Notes under the pieces: model-generated
The model's input: the letters and a program-made list of their open reading frames with translations, nothing else
Databases searched by the model: none
Told to the model about the DNA's origin: nothing
In this document: piece after piece, positions 36,838 through 47,591 of the stretch
Numbering within the stretch: the first letter of the stretch is position 1
How the letters are laid out: the number at the start of each line of letters is the position of its first letter
DNA from: Armillaria gallica
Lineage: Eukaryota > Basidiomycota > Agaricomycetes > Agaricales > Physalacriaceae
Direction of reading: 5' to 3'
Assembly (NCBI GenBank): GCA_037576215.1
Contig: JBANDB010000006.1
Location: 2,418,001-2,482,000 of the forward strand
Length of the DNA: 64,000 nucleotides
Position numbers and translations under genes: made by a program

Positions 36838-38811
36838 TTAGACAGATATAGCCAGCTGTTTGTGAATGAGATCCAGTTCACCTAATAGAAGCGATAATAC
36901 ATCCTGGTCACTCTTGACAGTGTCGAGTTCCATCTCCGCAAGTTCCTTGACAGATGTCCAATGCCTGGCAGCCACACGAGCCGAAGACGCACAACCCCAT
37001 TTCAGCCTTTCGGAGTGAAGCATCTTGTCTTGTACATCCTGCGCGGGAATCGCCTTCGAAATGGTATTATGGCGACCGGATGAGTGGACCTTGTTCAGTT
37101 GACTCTCCAGGCTAGCAATGTATAATGCCTGCTCGGCTGCAGAACGCTCGCGAACTTCCAAACTGCTGCGAAGCTGGTCCTCCAAACGTTGGATCTGTTG
37201 TGAGAGCTGTTCTACGTCACGGACATGAGCATCTTTCACATGGTGAAGTTCCTCCTCCAAGGACTGCAGTTGTATGCGGCGTTCCTTCGCGGTATGCTCT
37301 GAAGACTCTAGCTGCAGTCGAAGCAACGTCACAATAGCCCCGTCAATGAGGGGGACTTCCGGTGATCCACGACTTTGACGGCGAGTATGTATAGCCGGAG
37401 AAGGTGTGACCTCGGGCAGTAAAACTTGTGAAATGGACCCATAACCACCCGGTGAGTTCATGGCACTGAGGCACGGACTTTCGGGTAACTCTAAATGTGT
37501 CGATAGCATGGGAGATGCCGTTCCTGACCTAAATGGAGCAGGAACATCAGATATCATATTCTGGATCTCGTCTTCGCCCAGAGTACGCGACGCTTCGTCG
37601 GCAAGTTGCTCCCATGAGAGGATGGATCCCCTGGGAGCCCCTCTTGAAATTGGCTGAGGACGAAGAGATGCTGGACTGTCATTACTTGGCGGCTGGGGGG
37701 AAGCGTACGAAAGATCTGAACGGGATGGTAGAAATGTGGATCGGGATGGTGTCTCGGGAGCCTTTCGCTGGCGAGAAGTAAGTATACGCGGCATAGCAGG
37801 TGTCGGAGCGCCAATGGCAGCAACAGGAGCGAGAAGTAATCCTACATCCTCCTCATCTCCGTCATCACTGCCACCTTCAGATATATGGGACATGTTGCCA
37901 GGGTGGAGCGGCGCGGGAACGTTAGTTTTGGAAATCTGTCGTGAATGGCGTGATAGTGGAGATTCATTGAGGGAACGATGAGAATTCCTGGAGGAAGAGC
38001 TTTCACGAGCCTTGTCTGTGGATGAGACCTTTGAATTAGATGGCTTGGGAGTTTTGGGAGTTCGTGGAACGAATGAGTTGGTAGATGATGTAGATGATGA
38101 AGGTGCAGCCGCAGGCGTGACCTTGACGAGCTTATTGGGACGAGCGGATGTTTTCGAAGGAGGGGGTTGTCTAAGTTTCGTGGGAGTAGCAGGTGGTGTT
38201 ACATTGGCCGCCCTCGACATACTAGCCCTCAGGGCGGCTCTGTGGGGCAATGGACTGATGGGCCTAGAAGCCTTCTGAGCGACCTTTTTAGCGTCATCAG
38301 AAGTTGTGAGGTCGTCCTCTTTGTCTGAGGAGCTGGGACGCTTCCGGGACGGGTTCACAGGGGAAGGCGCTTTCTTTGCGACGACATCCTGGACTGCGGA
38401 CTTGGGCCTATACTTCGGGAGGCCAGACGAGGTCACAGGGCGAGGACGAAGGGATGCTGAGCGAGTTATGGCACTCAACTGCGGCACCGGGGCGTCGCTC
38501 GGTTTCTGGAAGGTGGAGGCCAACGATGCTCTGCGTCGGGTAATGGTCTTTGAGTCTGGTGTGCCAGACACCTTTGGCCCCGGCGACGAGGAGTTGGCAG
38601 TACGAGACGAAGAGACGGCCATGTTAACTGCGCTCAAGCGACGGGATTCCTTTAATGACTTCTTCGTGTTTTTATCACCATCCTTTCCCTCTTTGTTGAT
38701 CACGTCTGCCAGGGCCTTGCCGACGGACGCAAACCCCAGTGAATGTCGTATGGAGCTCCGGGTGGTCGGCTTAACCTTTTGGCTCCCTGGCGCGGTTTCA
38801 ACGGCAGGCAT
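36838..38811 (-). CDS. Ser/Pro-rich protein with C-terminal coiled coil, unrecognised
   Basis: Single uninterrupted frame of 657 residues, rare among its intron-rich neighbours. It starts MPAVETAPGSQKVKPTTRSS. The first 480 residues are disordered, rich in Ser, Pro, Thr, Lys and Arg, with many SP/TP sites (possible proline-directed kinase targets). A coiled coil begins near DGAIVTLLRLQLESSEHTAK and runs through EEELHHVKDAHVRDVEQLSQ and AEQALYIASLESQLNKVHSS. The tail, VKELAEMELDTVKSDQDVLS, is helical and conserved-looking. This layout is common in cytoskeletal or spindle-associated proteins, but no family could be named. The reading frame is convincing from codon structure and length. Confidence 0.75.
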   Translation of the reverse strand: MPAVETAPGSQKVKPTTRSSIRHSLGFASVGKALADVINKEGKDGDKNTKKSLKESRRLSAVNMAVSSSRTANSSSPGPKVSGTPDSKTITRRRASLASTFQKPSDAPVPQLSAITRSASLRPRPVTSSGLPKYRPKSAVQDVVAKKAPSPVNPSRKRPSSSDKEDDLTTSDDAKKVAQKASRPISPLPHRAALRASMSRAANVTPPATPTKLRQPPPSKTSARPNKLVKVTPAAAPSSSTSSTNSFVPRTPKTPKPSNSKVSSTDKARESSSSRNSHRSLNESPLSRHSRQISKTNVPAPLHPGNMSHISEGGSDDGDEEDVGLLLAPVAAIGAPTPAMPRILTSRQRKAPETPSRSTFLPSRSDLSYASPQPPSNDSPASLRPQPISRGAPRGSILSWEQLADEASRTLGEDEIQNMISDVPAPFRSGTASPMLSTHLELPESPCLSAMNSPGGYGSISQVLLPEVTPSPAIHTRRQSRGSPEVPLIDGAIVTLLRLQLESSEHTAKERRIQLQSLEEELHHVKDAHVRDVEQLSQQIQRLEDQLRSSLEVRERSAAEQALYIASLESQLNKVHSSGRHNTISKAIPAQDVQDKMLHSERLKWGCASSARVAARHWTSVKELAEMELDTVKSDQDVLSLLLGELDLIHKQLAISV

Positions 38812-38997
38812 GACAACAGAACCCCAGTGGGTGTAAGAATATACGTGTCAAGTCGTGAAGTCGTTGCCGTATCGCGTGAAGAATGTCAAGCCACTGCAGT
38901 TGGTCGGTGAAAGTGAAGAAGCTCGGCTCCCACCCCAACCTTGCCTTTTCTGGATGACCACGTGCCTCGTTCAAACGGAGAGGCATTATGATTGATT

Positions 38998-40794
38998 TCA
39001 CCACATAAATCGACCTACACCGTCTCTTGGTAGATATAAAAACACGAACATGGTCACAGCGTTTATCGCGGTGTACCAACCTCCTTCTAGTATCATCCCC
39101 CACAAAGGTACATCCGCAACCTGTGATCGAAGTAATATGTACGGAATGAGAAAATACCGTGGTTCTAACAGAGGCGTAGGTATGAGTGTAAGCAATGTGA
39201 ACATCGGAAGGATCAAGGTCTGAAGCAGGGTTTGGTCGCGACCTGTACCCTCCAGTCAGATGCTTACGCAGTGCTCCGAGGAAGACGATACGCACCAACA
39301 CGCAAGAACCACGCCCATCCGCAAGCAATGTAAACCGGAATGAGCATGTACGGTACTACGGGGTGTAACATGTAAATTCGACGCCAGACGTAGAACGTGT
39401 AATGACGGTTATCGGAGAGTAGAAATGGGTGATGAATTCTGTATATGCATAATTGAATTTGAGAACGAATGATTTCAAGTTCTACCAGCACCCACGTGTA
39501 TTTATGCACAGTGACAGCCATAATAACCGACGTTATGAGCGTTCCAAAAGAACGACTGATCGTAACTGTGTCAGGCAGTCATGAAAGAAGTGTGAAGAAA
39601 ATGCACACCTCTTACTTCCGAACATGCAATTTCGTATGTCTCCGATTAGTCCAACGACACCCCGATCCCCAGCAATGAGGATAGGCCAACCAAACGCGGT
39701 GGCAAAAGCAGCAAAGTAATACATTTGAGGAATGTGAACTACTGGTACATGGTTCGACTTGTCCCCTGATCGGTTGAACGTAAGTAAGTTGGCCGGTTAC
39801 ATGAGAAATAAGACGTAGCTCACCCAACACAATGCCCCCGTTCCACGTGACAAAAACAACGCAGAATCCAAGCAGGAACATGTACGGAACAAATGATCGA
39901 AGTAGTTCAGGGAGGACGGCAGGAGCACTTTTCAGGATTTGTATAAGATCGCCTGTGTATGTGTGAAAGTTGAGTGTTTTCGAATACAGTCAAACTTACT
40001 GGGCACCGCAGCTGATGCCGGAGGATCATAGAGTTTGCTTGCCTGAGAAGAGCCTGCAGTGGGACGGCGAAAGCGCATGTCCATAAGCTGGCTCGAGGCA
40101 AAGGCGTAGATAACCCAGATAATGTTAGTTTGACGGAATGTGCAGCTGATCAGGCCTAGCTATTATTCTTGTCGCATTAAGCTAACTCAGATAAGCACAA
40201 CCGGGTTTGACATACCAGCGCGGCCAACCAGTGACGCCCTTCCGCAGCAGCAACGACTGTCAACACCACACTAACCAAGCTGGGGACTTCCGTGTAGTAG
40301 AGAAACCCAAAGAACCATGCGATAGGAAACGAAGCCAAAATAAGTGATTCCAAGGTAGGCGAAAGGATGGAAGTGGGCGATCGAACACGCTGATGAAAGC
40401 ACAATAGTCGCGTCAACGCGAGAGGCAAGGCCAGCAAGATCAATGTTGTAGTGAGCCGAAGCATTGGAATAGTGCATTTGAACATAAACACGCTTTTGAG
40501 CATTAGACTCATTACATATCTAGAAAAAGATCATGATTCATGACCATCAGGAGCAGAAAGACGCGCACAGGCCAGGTGGTGTAGTAATTTTAGGATCCCA
40601 GGTAGTGAACTCCCCGCGGCAATAAGCTTGTGCTTGAGGAATATGAAAGGGTTCATCCTGAGTATTTCCGAGTGTCAGTGCACGATGACATGCTGAAATA
40701 ATGAATGTACCATGTACGGTTCTAACACGACTGAATTGAGTTCCTTGAGTACCGTGACGCAAATGCCGCAATAGAGCAAATAAGCAGCGGACAT
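38998..40794 (-). CDS. ALG10: ALG10/Die2 alpha-1,2-glucosyltransferase
   Basis: Eight or so exons. Starts [20 protein letters not shown], then the luminal motif [20 protein letters not shown] followed by [10 protein letters not shown], which is diagnostic for the family. Membrane spans follow, including [38 protein letters not shown] and [20 protein letters not shown]. The C-terminal motif [19 protein letters not shown] is also characteristic, and the end is [20 protein letters not shown] plus a last span. ALG10 adds the terminal glucose to the dolichol-linked oligosaccharide in the ER before transfer to proteins (family knowledge). Frames close at each intron read. Confidence 0.93.
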
Positions 40795-41092
40795 GACTTT
40801 TTATCCTCCCAAGAACGGCCAATGGTGGACACTGTTGCAGTCGTGAAGGAAGTTCTGACCCGTCGTGAGAGCTCACTTGCTTGCTACGTGCACTGGGTTA
40901 CGAACTTTGCTTACACGTGGGGGGTAGACGCCCGGGCCGGCTCCATTTTAAGTACCTTTTCACGTTCAACCAACGTTCAATTCTCTCAGTCTGGCCACAC
41001 GACCTTTCTTTTTCTACTTTGCTTCAAAGTGACTTATACAGCTTTGTAAGGATACATGTAGTACATGAGTTTTTTTTTTCTTTCTCACACAT

Positions 41093-42459
41093 CTACGAGC
41101 TGAGATCCAGTCCTTCCCAGGCTGGAATAGGGCGCTCTGCCTGAGGGTGATACGAACACCGTGACGCGTTTCCTTTGAATCAACATAATCCACGATGGCA
41201 GACTATATTGTGCATTAGCAAGACGCCATCAACGCCAGTTGAATGATTTACGCACACGGGCAGTTACACGGTTATCCCAGAGCGCAATAGTATAGGGTGC
41301 CCACTTAAGGCGCGCTTGGATGTCCCCACCCTTGTCAATATGGTCATAGAGGAATCGCAAGATGGTTTCTAAAACGGAAGGATTGAGGAATCATAGTATG
41401 GTAGGAGTGAGTCTGTTTACCTGATTCTTCCCGCTTTAGACCAACGATACGACGCGTGAATTGCCTGTTCACGTATAGAGCTTCCTCACCAGTCACAGGA
41501 TGGCGGCGAACGATGGGATGAACATTTTCCACGGGTTCTCTACGAACTATACCGCCTCTCTTTCCAGCGCGAGAGTGGTTTGCTTGCTCCACACCTGAAT
41601 GCACCGCCTTCAACGTGCGAAGGAAGGCGACAAATTGTGGTGACAGTTTCTTCAATGCAGAGACTTGAGATGTGAACAATGTATCGCCACCTGTTTCCGG
41701 CGACGAGAGCAAGAAAAGGCCGGTCAAGCCAGGGGGCTGGAGCTCGTACGAGACATCCGAATGCCATAGGGTTGACGTGACGCTATCACTTTGCTCAAAG
41801 TTGAAAGTGGTGTTTGCGCTCCTACGAGGGCCTCGTGTTAATGAAGGGCGTTATAGTAAAAGTGAACGTGGACATACTTGTAGATAAGATGCAGTTCGGG
41901 ATAACCCTCAGGATGACCGGAGCATGGATGAATATGAAGCCTGCAAGAGGCTGAGTCAGTGGGAGAATATGCAGTTTCACGAGGTGCCTACCGGCCAAAG
42001 TGCTTTGCAAACTGTAGGTAAAAGTCCGGGCCACGGTCAATAAAGTCCTGTTGGTCCCTGAACACCAAAACACCCCTTTTAGCGACCTAAACAGTGGTCA
42101 GGAGAAAGTAAAGGCTGAATGTTGAAGACAATACTTACTTCGAGAGCTAGTTGGTCCCTCCCATCCGAATCAAGTGTGGCAAGATTGACGCCACGGATCT
42201 CTGTACCAAGATGCGGGGTCAGATCAACGACACTAGTAGCATCGTCAAGGAAGGCTCTGGGATTGGGGTGGGCAAGAGCCCGGTGACCAGGATCGACATG
42301 ATCGAAGGGCGTTAAAGGAGGATACTGGTTGTTGACGAAGACAGGAAGGAGCCGAGCATATTTATAGGTCTCTTGCGACTCCTTGCCGTTTGGCGATTGA
42401 AGCTTCAAAGGTGCCGGTGAAGACTGAGAGGTTTCGGTGGTCGTCGTAGTACTAGACAT
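41093..42459 (-). CDS. TauD/TfdA-type 2-oxoglutarate dioxygenase
   Basis: Five exons. Starts MSSTTTTTETSQSSPAPLKL; the core has DLTPHLGTEIRGVNLATLDS, KRGVLVFRDQQDFIDRGPDF, iron-binding LWHSDVSYELQPPG (HxD), ETGGDTLFTSQVSALKKLSP and LYVNRQFTRRIVGLKREES. The third ligand motif reads IALWDNRVTAR, with Arg where the family has His. The end reads ETRHGVRITPQAERPIPAWE then GLDLSS only if one base is added to the CCC run at 41145-41147; as written the frame runs on to about 41041. Such enzymes release sulfite from taurine or other sulfonates (family knowledge); the substrate here is not known. The coordinates use the repaired-frame stop. Confidence 0.83.
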
Positions 42460-43050
42460 GCTCACAAATGCTGAGCAAGCCCGGAATTGGAAAACCACGT
42501 TAAAAAGTGCCACTTGTCGCAATTTGGGCTTCGAAACACGCAATCTCTGGGAATATCATACTTTCCAAACACAAGCCCCGCAATTCCGGTGGTGTATGGT
42601 GTGAGCGTCACGATATGGGTCAACAGTTTAGATTACGGAATAAATTTAAAGCACGATAACCGAAGATGGCTATTTGAAAACCTTTTCGATTATGCCAAAT
42701 GAGTTGTCGAGGTAGAGATGTAATTTCAGGATGATCGATGATCAAGTGCTTGACTCCCACCATACTCCACCATACCACGAAAGATTTGGATCTAAGTGGG
42801 ACTGGGGTTTTTATTGACCCTTCCCTAATCTGACCCTGAAAGCAGAATCGCGGATGTTATATTCAGTAGGAGAACGTGAGCACATGGAGGAAAGTCAGAG
42901 CAGATAGCTCTCTCTGAGTAGTGATGATAATAACTAAACTACATATGAAGATGGGCGTTGCCCTAGTGTTTAATGGCAAGTATAAATACGGTAGGTATAT
43001 CCAGTTTCTACCACTGCAATGCATACTTATCCACGAAGTTCCTACACAGT
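42460..43050. other. Intergenic: promoter of the dioxygenase gene
   Basis: AT-rich toward the right side. No gene, RNA or repeat recognised. Confidence 0.5.
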
Positions 43051-43948
43051 TTATAAAGCAGATCCAAGGACCTTCATTGCTAACGCACGCAGAATCTAAC
43101 GACCAGAAGAAAAAGGTTAACACACTCAATACAGGAGTCATGACATGAGCAAGGTATTACCTCGGCCTTCTGGCTTCCACCAAGCTCACTGAATACGGCA
43201 GCTACGCTCTTTCCTTTGGCATCTCTGATAGCCCCCAATCTGTTCCCGGCAAATGCTCCAAGCATCAAACCCGGGACGTTTGCGACTATGAAGCCGATCC
43301 CAGCACCAGAAGCCGCTCCAAGATATGACCACCAAGGGACGTGACGTTCTACTTCAGGTCTTAGCAACTAAAAAAGGTATAAATTGAGGCGCTGAGAATA
43401 GAGAAAGGGTATCTGCCTCTTCGAAAACATCTGCGAAAACACCTTCAGCATTTGGTTGTTGAGGTGGGGCACCTCCACCGCCGAACATCCCACTAAATTG
43501 AGAGAAGAAGTTGGAAGACGAGCTGGGGTCCGTAGTGGAGCCTTTAGATGCCCGTGTTGCATAGAGAGTGTCGTACTCCTTTCGTCGAGTAGGATCCGAA
43601 AGTACGAAGTACGCATCAGCAACGGCCTAGAGGGTATAGTGAGGAGTGTGATTAAGACCGCAACTGAGTTAACTTGCTTGAAACTTCTCCGTGGCTACTT
43701 TCTTCTCCGCAGGGGTAGCATTCACAAGTCTATCTGGGTGCGTCCTAGTAAAGTAGAAAGTAGGCATCATGTACCACGGGCGTGAACATTGAACAAGTAC
43801 CTAAGAGATTCTCGCTTGTAGGCCTGACGGGAAAGACGTTGAGGTGTCAGGTGGAGACCAGCAAAATAATGGGCACCTGCCGGATTTCATCTTGTGATAC
43901 AGACTGAGAGACATTCAAGAGCTGGTAGTAGTCAGGAAACTGGGACAT
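43051..43948 (-). CDS. DnaJ (Hsp40) domain protein with glycine-rich hydrophobic segment
   Basis: About five exons. Starts MSQFPDYYQLLNVSQSVSQD, continues AYKRESLRTHPDRLVNATPA with the HPD motif that stimulates Hsp70 ATPase, and AVADAYFVLSDPTRRKEYD, a full J-domain. A Gly/Ser-rich stretch follows (SGMFGGGGAPPQQP). Then VFADVFEELLRPEVERHVPW and a Gly-zipper-like segment SGAGIGFIVANVPGLMLGAF. The last small exon encodes ILRALAMKVLGSAL. The layout fits a family of fungal J-proteins with a membrane-interacting segment; the location is not known. Only 116 bp separate its ATG from the stop of the upstream gene, and that stretch carries a TGACGTCA site. Confidence 0.85.
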
Positions 43949-43983
43949 GGTAGTAGCGAGGCAAGGAGTACCAAGTATCCGCG

Positions 43984-43991
43984 TGACGTCA
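43984..43991. promoter_or_regulatory. TGACGTCA (CRE) before the DnaJ gene
   Basis: Perfect 8-bp palindromic CRE 36 bp upstream of the DnaJ start. In fission yeast and filamentous fungi Atf1/AtfA-type bZIP factors bind it under control of the stress MAPK pathway. Function here is inferred. Confidence 0.5.
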
Positions 43992-44064
43992 TATTAAAGC
44001 CCGGAAAACATAAATACAAAATTGTGTAATATACAACCCAAGCCACAATATCTGACTATATAAA

Positions 44065-46608
44065 TTATGTCAGTCTTTCTGTACCACCCGACGGCTCAGA
44101 AAAAATGGGTGGCGCCTGCCGCGGTCGTTCATATGCGTCGGGCTCTTCCACTCCTTCCGTTGCCTTGGGACCGCTAATTAGAAGCCGATAACCAACAGAC
44201 CGCCCAAGTATGGGTATTGGTCTACGTGGCCCAATAGGCGGGTTTCGTGAAACATATGGAGTAGTAACGGAGAGCGGTGACGATGTCGCCGGTGCCGAGG
44301 TAACATTACCCAACAGAAACGGTCGTAGTGCCACGGTCTGTCGCGGAGAGACTGGGTCAAGCGAAGACGAATCCTCTCTCGAAGGTGGAGAGGCCAATGA
44401 CGGCACCGCTGAATTCAGCAGGAGTGGTCGCGCAGAGCTATTTGTCCCAGTCACTATTGTGGGACTTTCAGCCATTGATTCGACATCGCTCAAATCTGCC
44501 CCTTTGAAGATAATCGAGGGTTGCTGACTGTCTGAAGGCTGAGTTAAACCTAAGGATTTGTCTTAGGATACAGATAGATCGAGCGCTCCAAGTATTGTAC
44601 TTACCACCGATGAAAGACGTTACATCATATTGAGTTCCAGCAGAACCAAACCGTCCGGTACCTAGTCCATTGGGCGACGTAGGTATCGAAGGGACTTCAT
44701 CAATAGTAGGCGATGATATCAGAATGCCTAACGAGACGTTTTCTGGTCTAGGCGACACTATTGTATTCCGTCTTGTGATTGAAGTAACAGGATTATCGGG
44801 AAGACCAGAGCCATCTGTTGGAGGTTCGGGAAAGATGCTCAAGGAAAATTCGCTCGGAACTGAAGAAGAATCCGCCTTGGTCCCAGTATATGAATTGGTA
44901 CCCGTGCCCGCTGAGGGAGCTATTGACAACGATTTTACTGGCGCGCCTGGAGCAGCTACATCCTTTGCGTCCGAAATGGTTGCAGTTGATTCCTCGGGAG
45001 AGAACAGGCGCAGGGCAGCAATGCTTTGGTCGAGTTCGCTTTGCTGGCGCAGAAGTTCGTCAAAGGATGTTGTGCTGTGAGAATTCATCGATTCGCTTTT
45101 TGTTCTGATTGACGTACTGTCTCCTGTAGCTGTGATGATACCGTTCAGCCCATATATGGGAGAATCAGGGCCTGATCGAGAGACTTCCGAAGCAAAGGTG
45201 GGTTTTGGGGTGGGTAAAGATGCTCCGTGATCTTCTAGATAATATGAAGAAAAAGAGACATCCGTCTTGGGTCGCAGAGGCAGAACCTCGCCTTTAATTG
45301 TCGTCGGAGTGAGCTCCTCCTGTGACTCGGGTAGGGGAAGCGGCGTGTCGTCGATACCTGACTGGATAATCAGCGACCGCGGCCTCGTTCGCACATCAGA
45401 AGCAGGATAGACAATCTCCGTGGTAGGACTGCGCTGCCGGTCAGGATAACCACCTAACTCCGGGTCGTTCCTATCCCACAAAAATAAGGGGACCTGTCCA
45501 CTGGAACGAGGTGCTGGTAATACAACTGACTCTCGGATGTTTTCTATGGCATTTTGTGTAGCTTCAAGGGTGTCATTGTGATCAATCATGGCAGCGCTGA
45601 CAGTGGGCCTGGGCAAATTCTCGAATCCGCCCAGACCGTTAGAGGCCTGCGCCTTCCGTACCTGATGTCGGCGCATTTCTGGAGTTATGTAGAAAGCGTC
45701 TATCAGGAGGAATACGATCAAGATGTATAACTCTATTGCTTGAAGAAATCGACCGAGAGTAGTTTCCGAAAAAGCGACTGCAAAGCGATCAGTAATGATA
45801 ACTAGAATGGTGCTAAGAGAACGCACAAAGCACCAATTGTCCAATACCTATCCCGAGACTTATCAACAGGGCGACAATGGGACCCAGGTAAGAAAGAAGC
45901 CATAGCCACCGTGGATTGAGAGGGGAGAGAAAGACGTTGAGGAAAAGTTTGAGAATGAATAATGAAGAAGCCACGATCTCGATGGTGGATTCGACCGTGT
46001 ATACCAGCCCAACTTGACGTTGAACTATTCTCCAGATGATCTGCATGATAGGGATGGCTGCTGTGAGCGCCAGAAGGCCCCACTTGAGAATGAAACCCAG
46101 ATATCCCCAACGTTGCCAGCTGGCACTGTGGGCGTGATATCGAGGTACATATTCGGCCTTGCCAAGAATGGGGGGTGGCTCACCACGAGGACGTTCAGCA
46201 ACGAACATCCAGAAGAACATGAAACGGAAGCCAACTGACAGGGCGAGACTGACTTCTCTGGTATTGATAAGACCTCGGACAGAGTCAGCATCATAGCCTC
46301 GGACGACGTTAAAACTGCCCCTCGCAAGAAGTTGGCTCAAATCGAAGATAGAAGCTGTAAAGGCCAACAGAGCTGATAGATAAAGGTACAGCGAAGGTCT
46401 AAATAGAGTATAAGTGAGTGATACATATAATATTCTGATAACCTACAAATTCACTTGTTTCATTACAAGAAAAAAAGTCGAAATACCGAACGCCATAATT
46501 CCTATGCAGAAGAATGGAATGTCTGCCAAAACTGACTCCACCTATGAAATTTTTGAGTCCGCTGAGCGTAGCATCGACCTTGGAAAGCACGACTTACTGC
46601 AGTATCAT
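44065..46608 (-). CDS. Seven-span membrane protein with long cytosolic tail, unrecognised
   Basis: Four or five exons. The N-terminal half has seven predicted spans, in order: VLADIPFFCIGIMAFG, LYLYLSALLAFTASIFDLS, LALSVGFRFMFFWMFVA, KWGLLALTAAIPIMQIIW, IEIVASSLFILKLFLNVFL, IVALLISLGIGIGQLVLFAF and ELYILIVFLLIDAFYIT. A loop carries AERPRGEPPP. After an intron (GTGCGT...TTTGCAG, about 45781-45826) the tail of about 590 residues is Ser/Thr/Pro-rich, ending PRQAPPIFSEPSGGTERLT. The topology resembles GPCRs but no GPCR class motif is visible. The first exon (proposed start 46606-46608) and the junction near 46486 are uncertain: the spans read best if one G is missing there. Confidence 0.7.
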
Positions 46609-47591
46609 CACTCAGAGAGAGAGAATGCGGTGACAGTAGCCGTTAGCATCCTGAACCGCACAGTGTGCTAAGATGCTGTACAGATCCGCAAAGCAGGCAG
46701 GATATGGAGATTGAAATCGTAAAGAATGAGTGCTCAACCACAATCAAGTGGTCACCCGGACAAAAAAAGGTCGAATGAATTCCAGCTTGGACGAAGGGTT
46801 TTTGGAGTAAGCCTAGCCCGAGGCCTCAAGCTAGTCGAAAGAGAAGAAACGAAAAGAAGGCGAAAAGAATGGCAGCCAGGACCAGCAGCTACGTTCTCTC
46901 GCAGTAGAAGAAAGGTCCTTGCAACAGAAACGAACGAAAGGTGCCCTGGAGAACCCTCCCCTGCGCGTTACTAAGGAGTAAACAGATGGTGGGGATTGAA
47001 AAAGAAATGAGCCGCCATCCAATTCATCGGTCGTAGCGAAATGTTCGCATGACAACGACGCTTGATGGTGGACTATCCAGTGATAGCCGCATGATCATCC
47101 GATGATGATCATGGTTCGGCATTCAACGGCATCGATGATGGGGGCACCTTTCTACATTTTGTCTCGCCGTATTGTAACGGCGCAAAGAGATCAGAACAAT
47201 CAATCTTCAAACAGGGTACAGCCTGCCTTCGTAGGGAAAAAATCTGGGACCCAGCAACTCTCGTCATTTCTACTAACCTGAGCGCAGGCATTGATGTTCG
47301 CCTTTCTCCAACTCATTGTTGTCACTAGGCTTAGAATTGTTCTATATTGTGATATCTTACAGAAATTCCATAATTACAGTATGGGATACACGATAGCAGT
47401 ACAACTAGACATGGGAAAAGTGGTGGTTTACAGTGCTACGATGGCACTGGCAACAGATCAAAGATAATAAATAGGCTGAAAGACGCAGAAACCGACAACA
47501 AAAAACGAACAATATTTGAGAGATATAGAGTAGACGCGGAATAACATGGATAGCAGAGATCAAATCAAAAAAAGGTGGGAACCAGCTACCT
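46609..47591. other. Intergenic, about 1 kb
   Basis: Contains an 82-codon plus-strand frame from ATG 46726 rich in Arg and Lys with no recognisable motif, and an imperfect inverted ATGATCATC stretch near 47090-47112. I see no supported gene. It includes the promoter of the seven-span protein. Confidence 0.45.

Noticed and set aside
46726..46974. 82-codon plus-strand frame starting with ATG
   Set aside because: Arg/Lys-rich low-information sequence, no motif, no splice partners. Left as intergenic.
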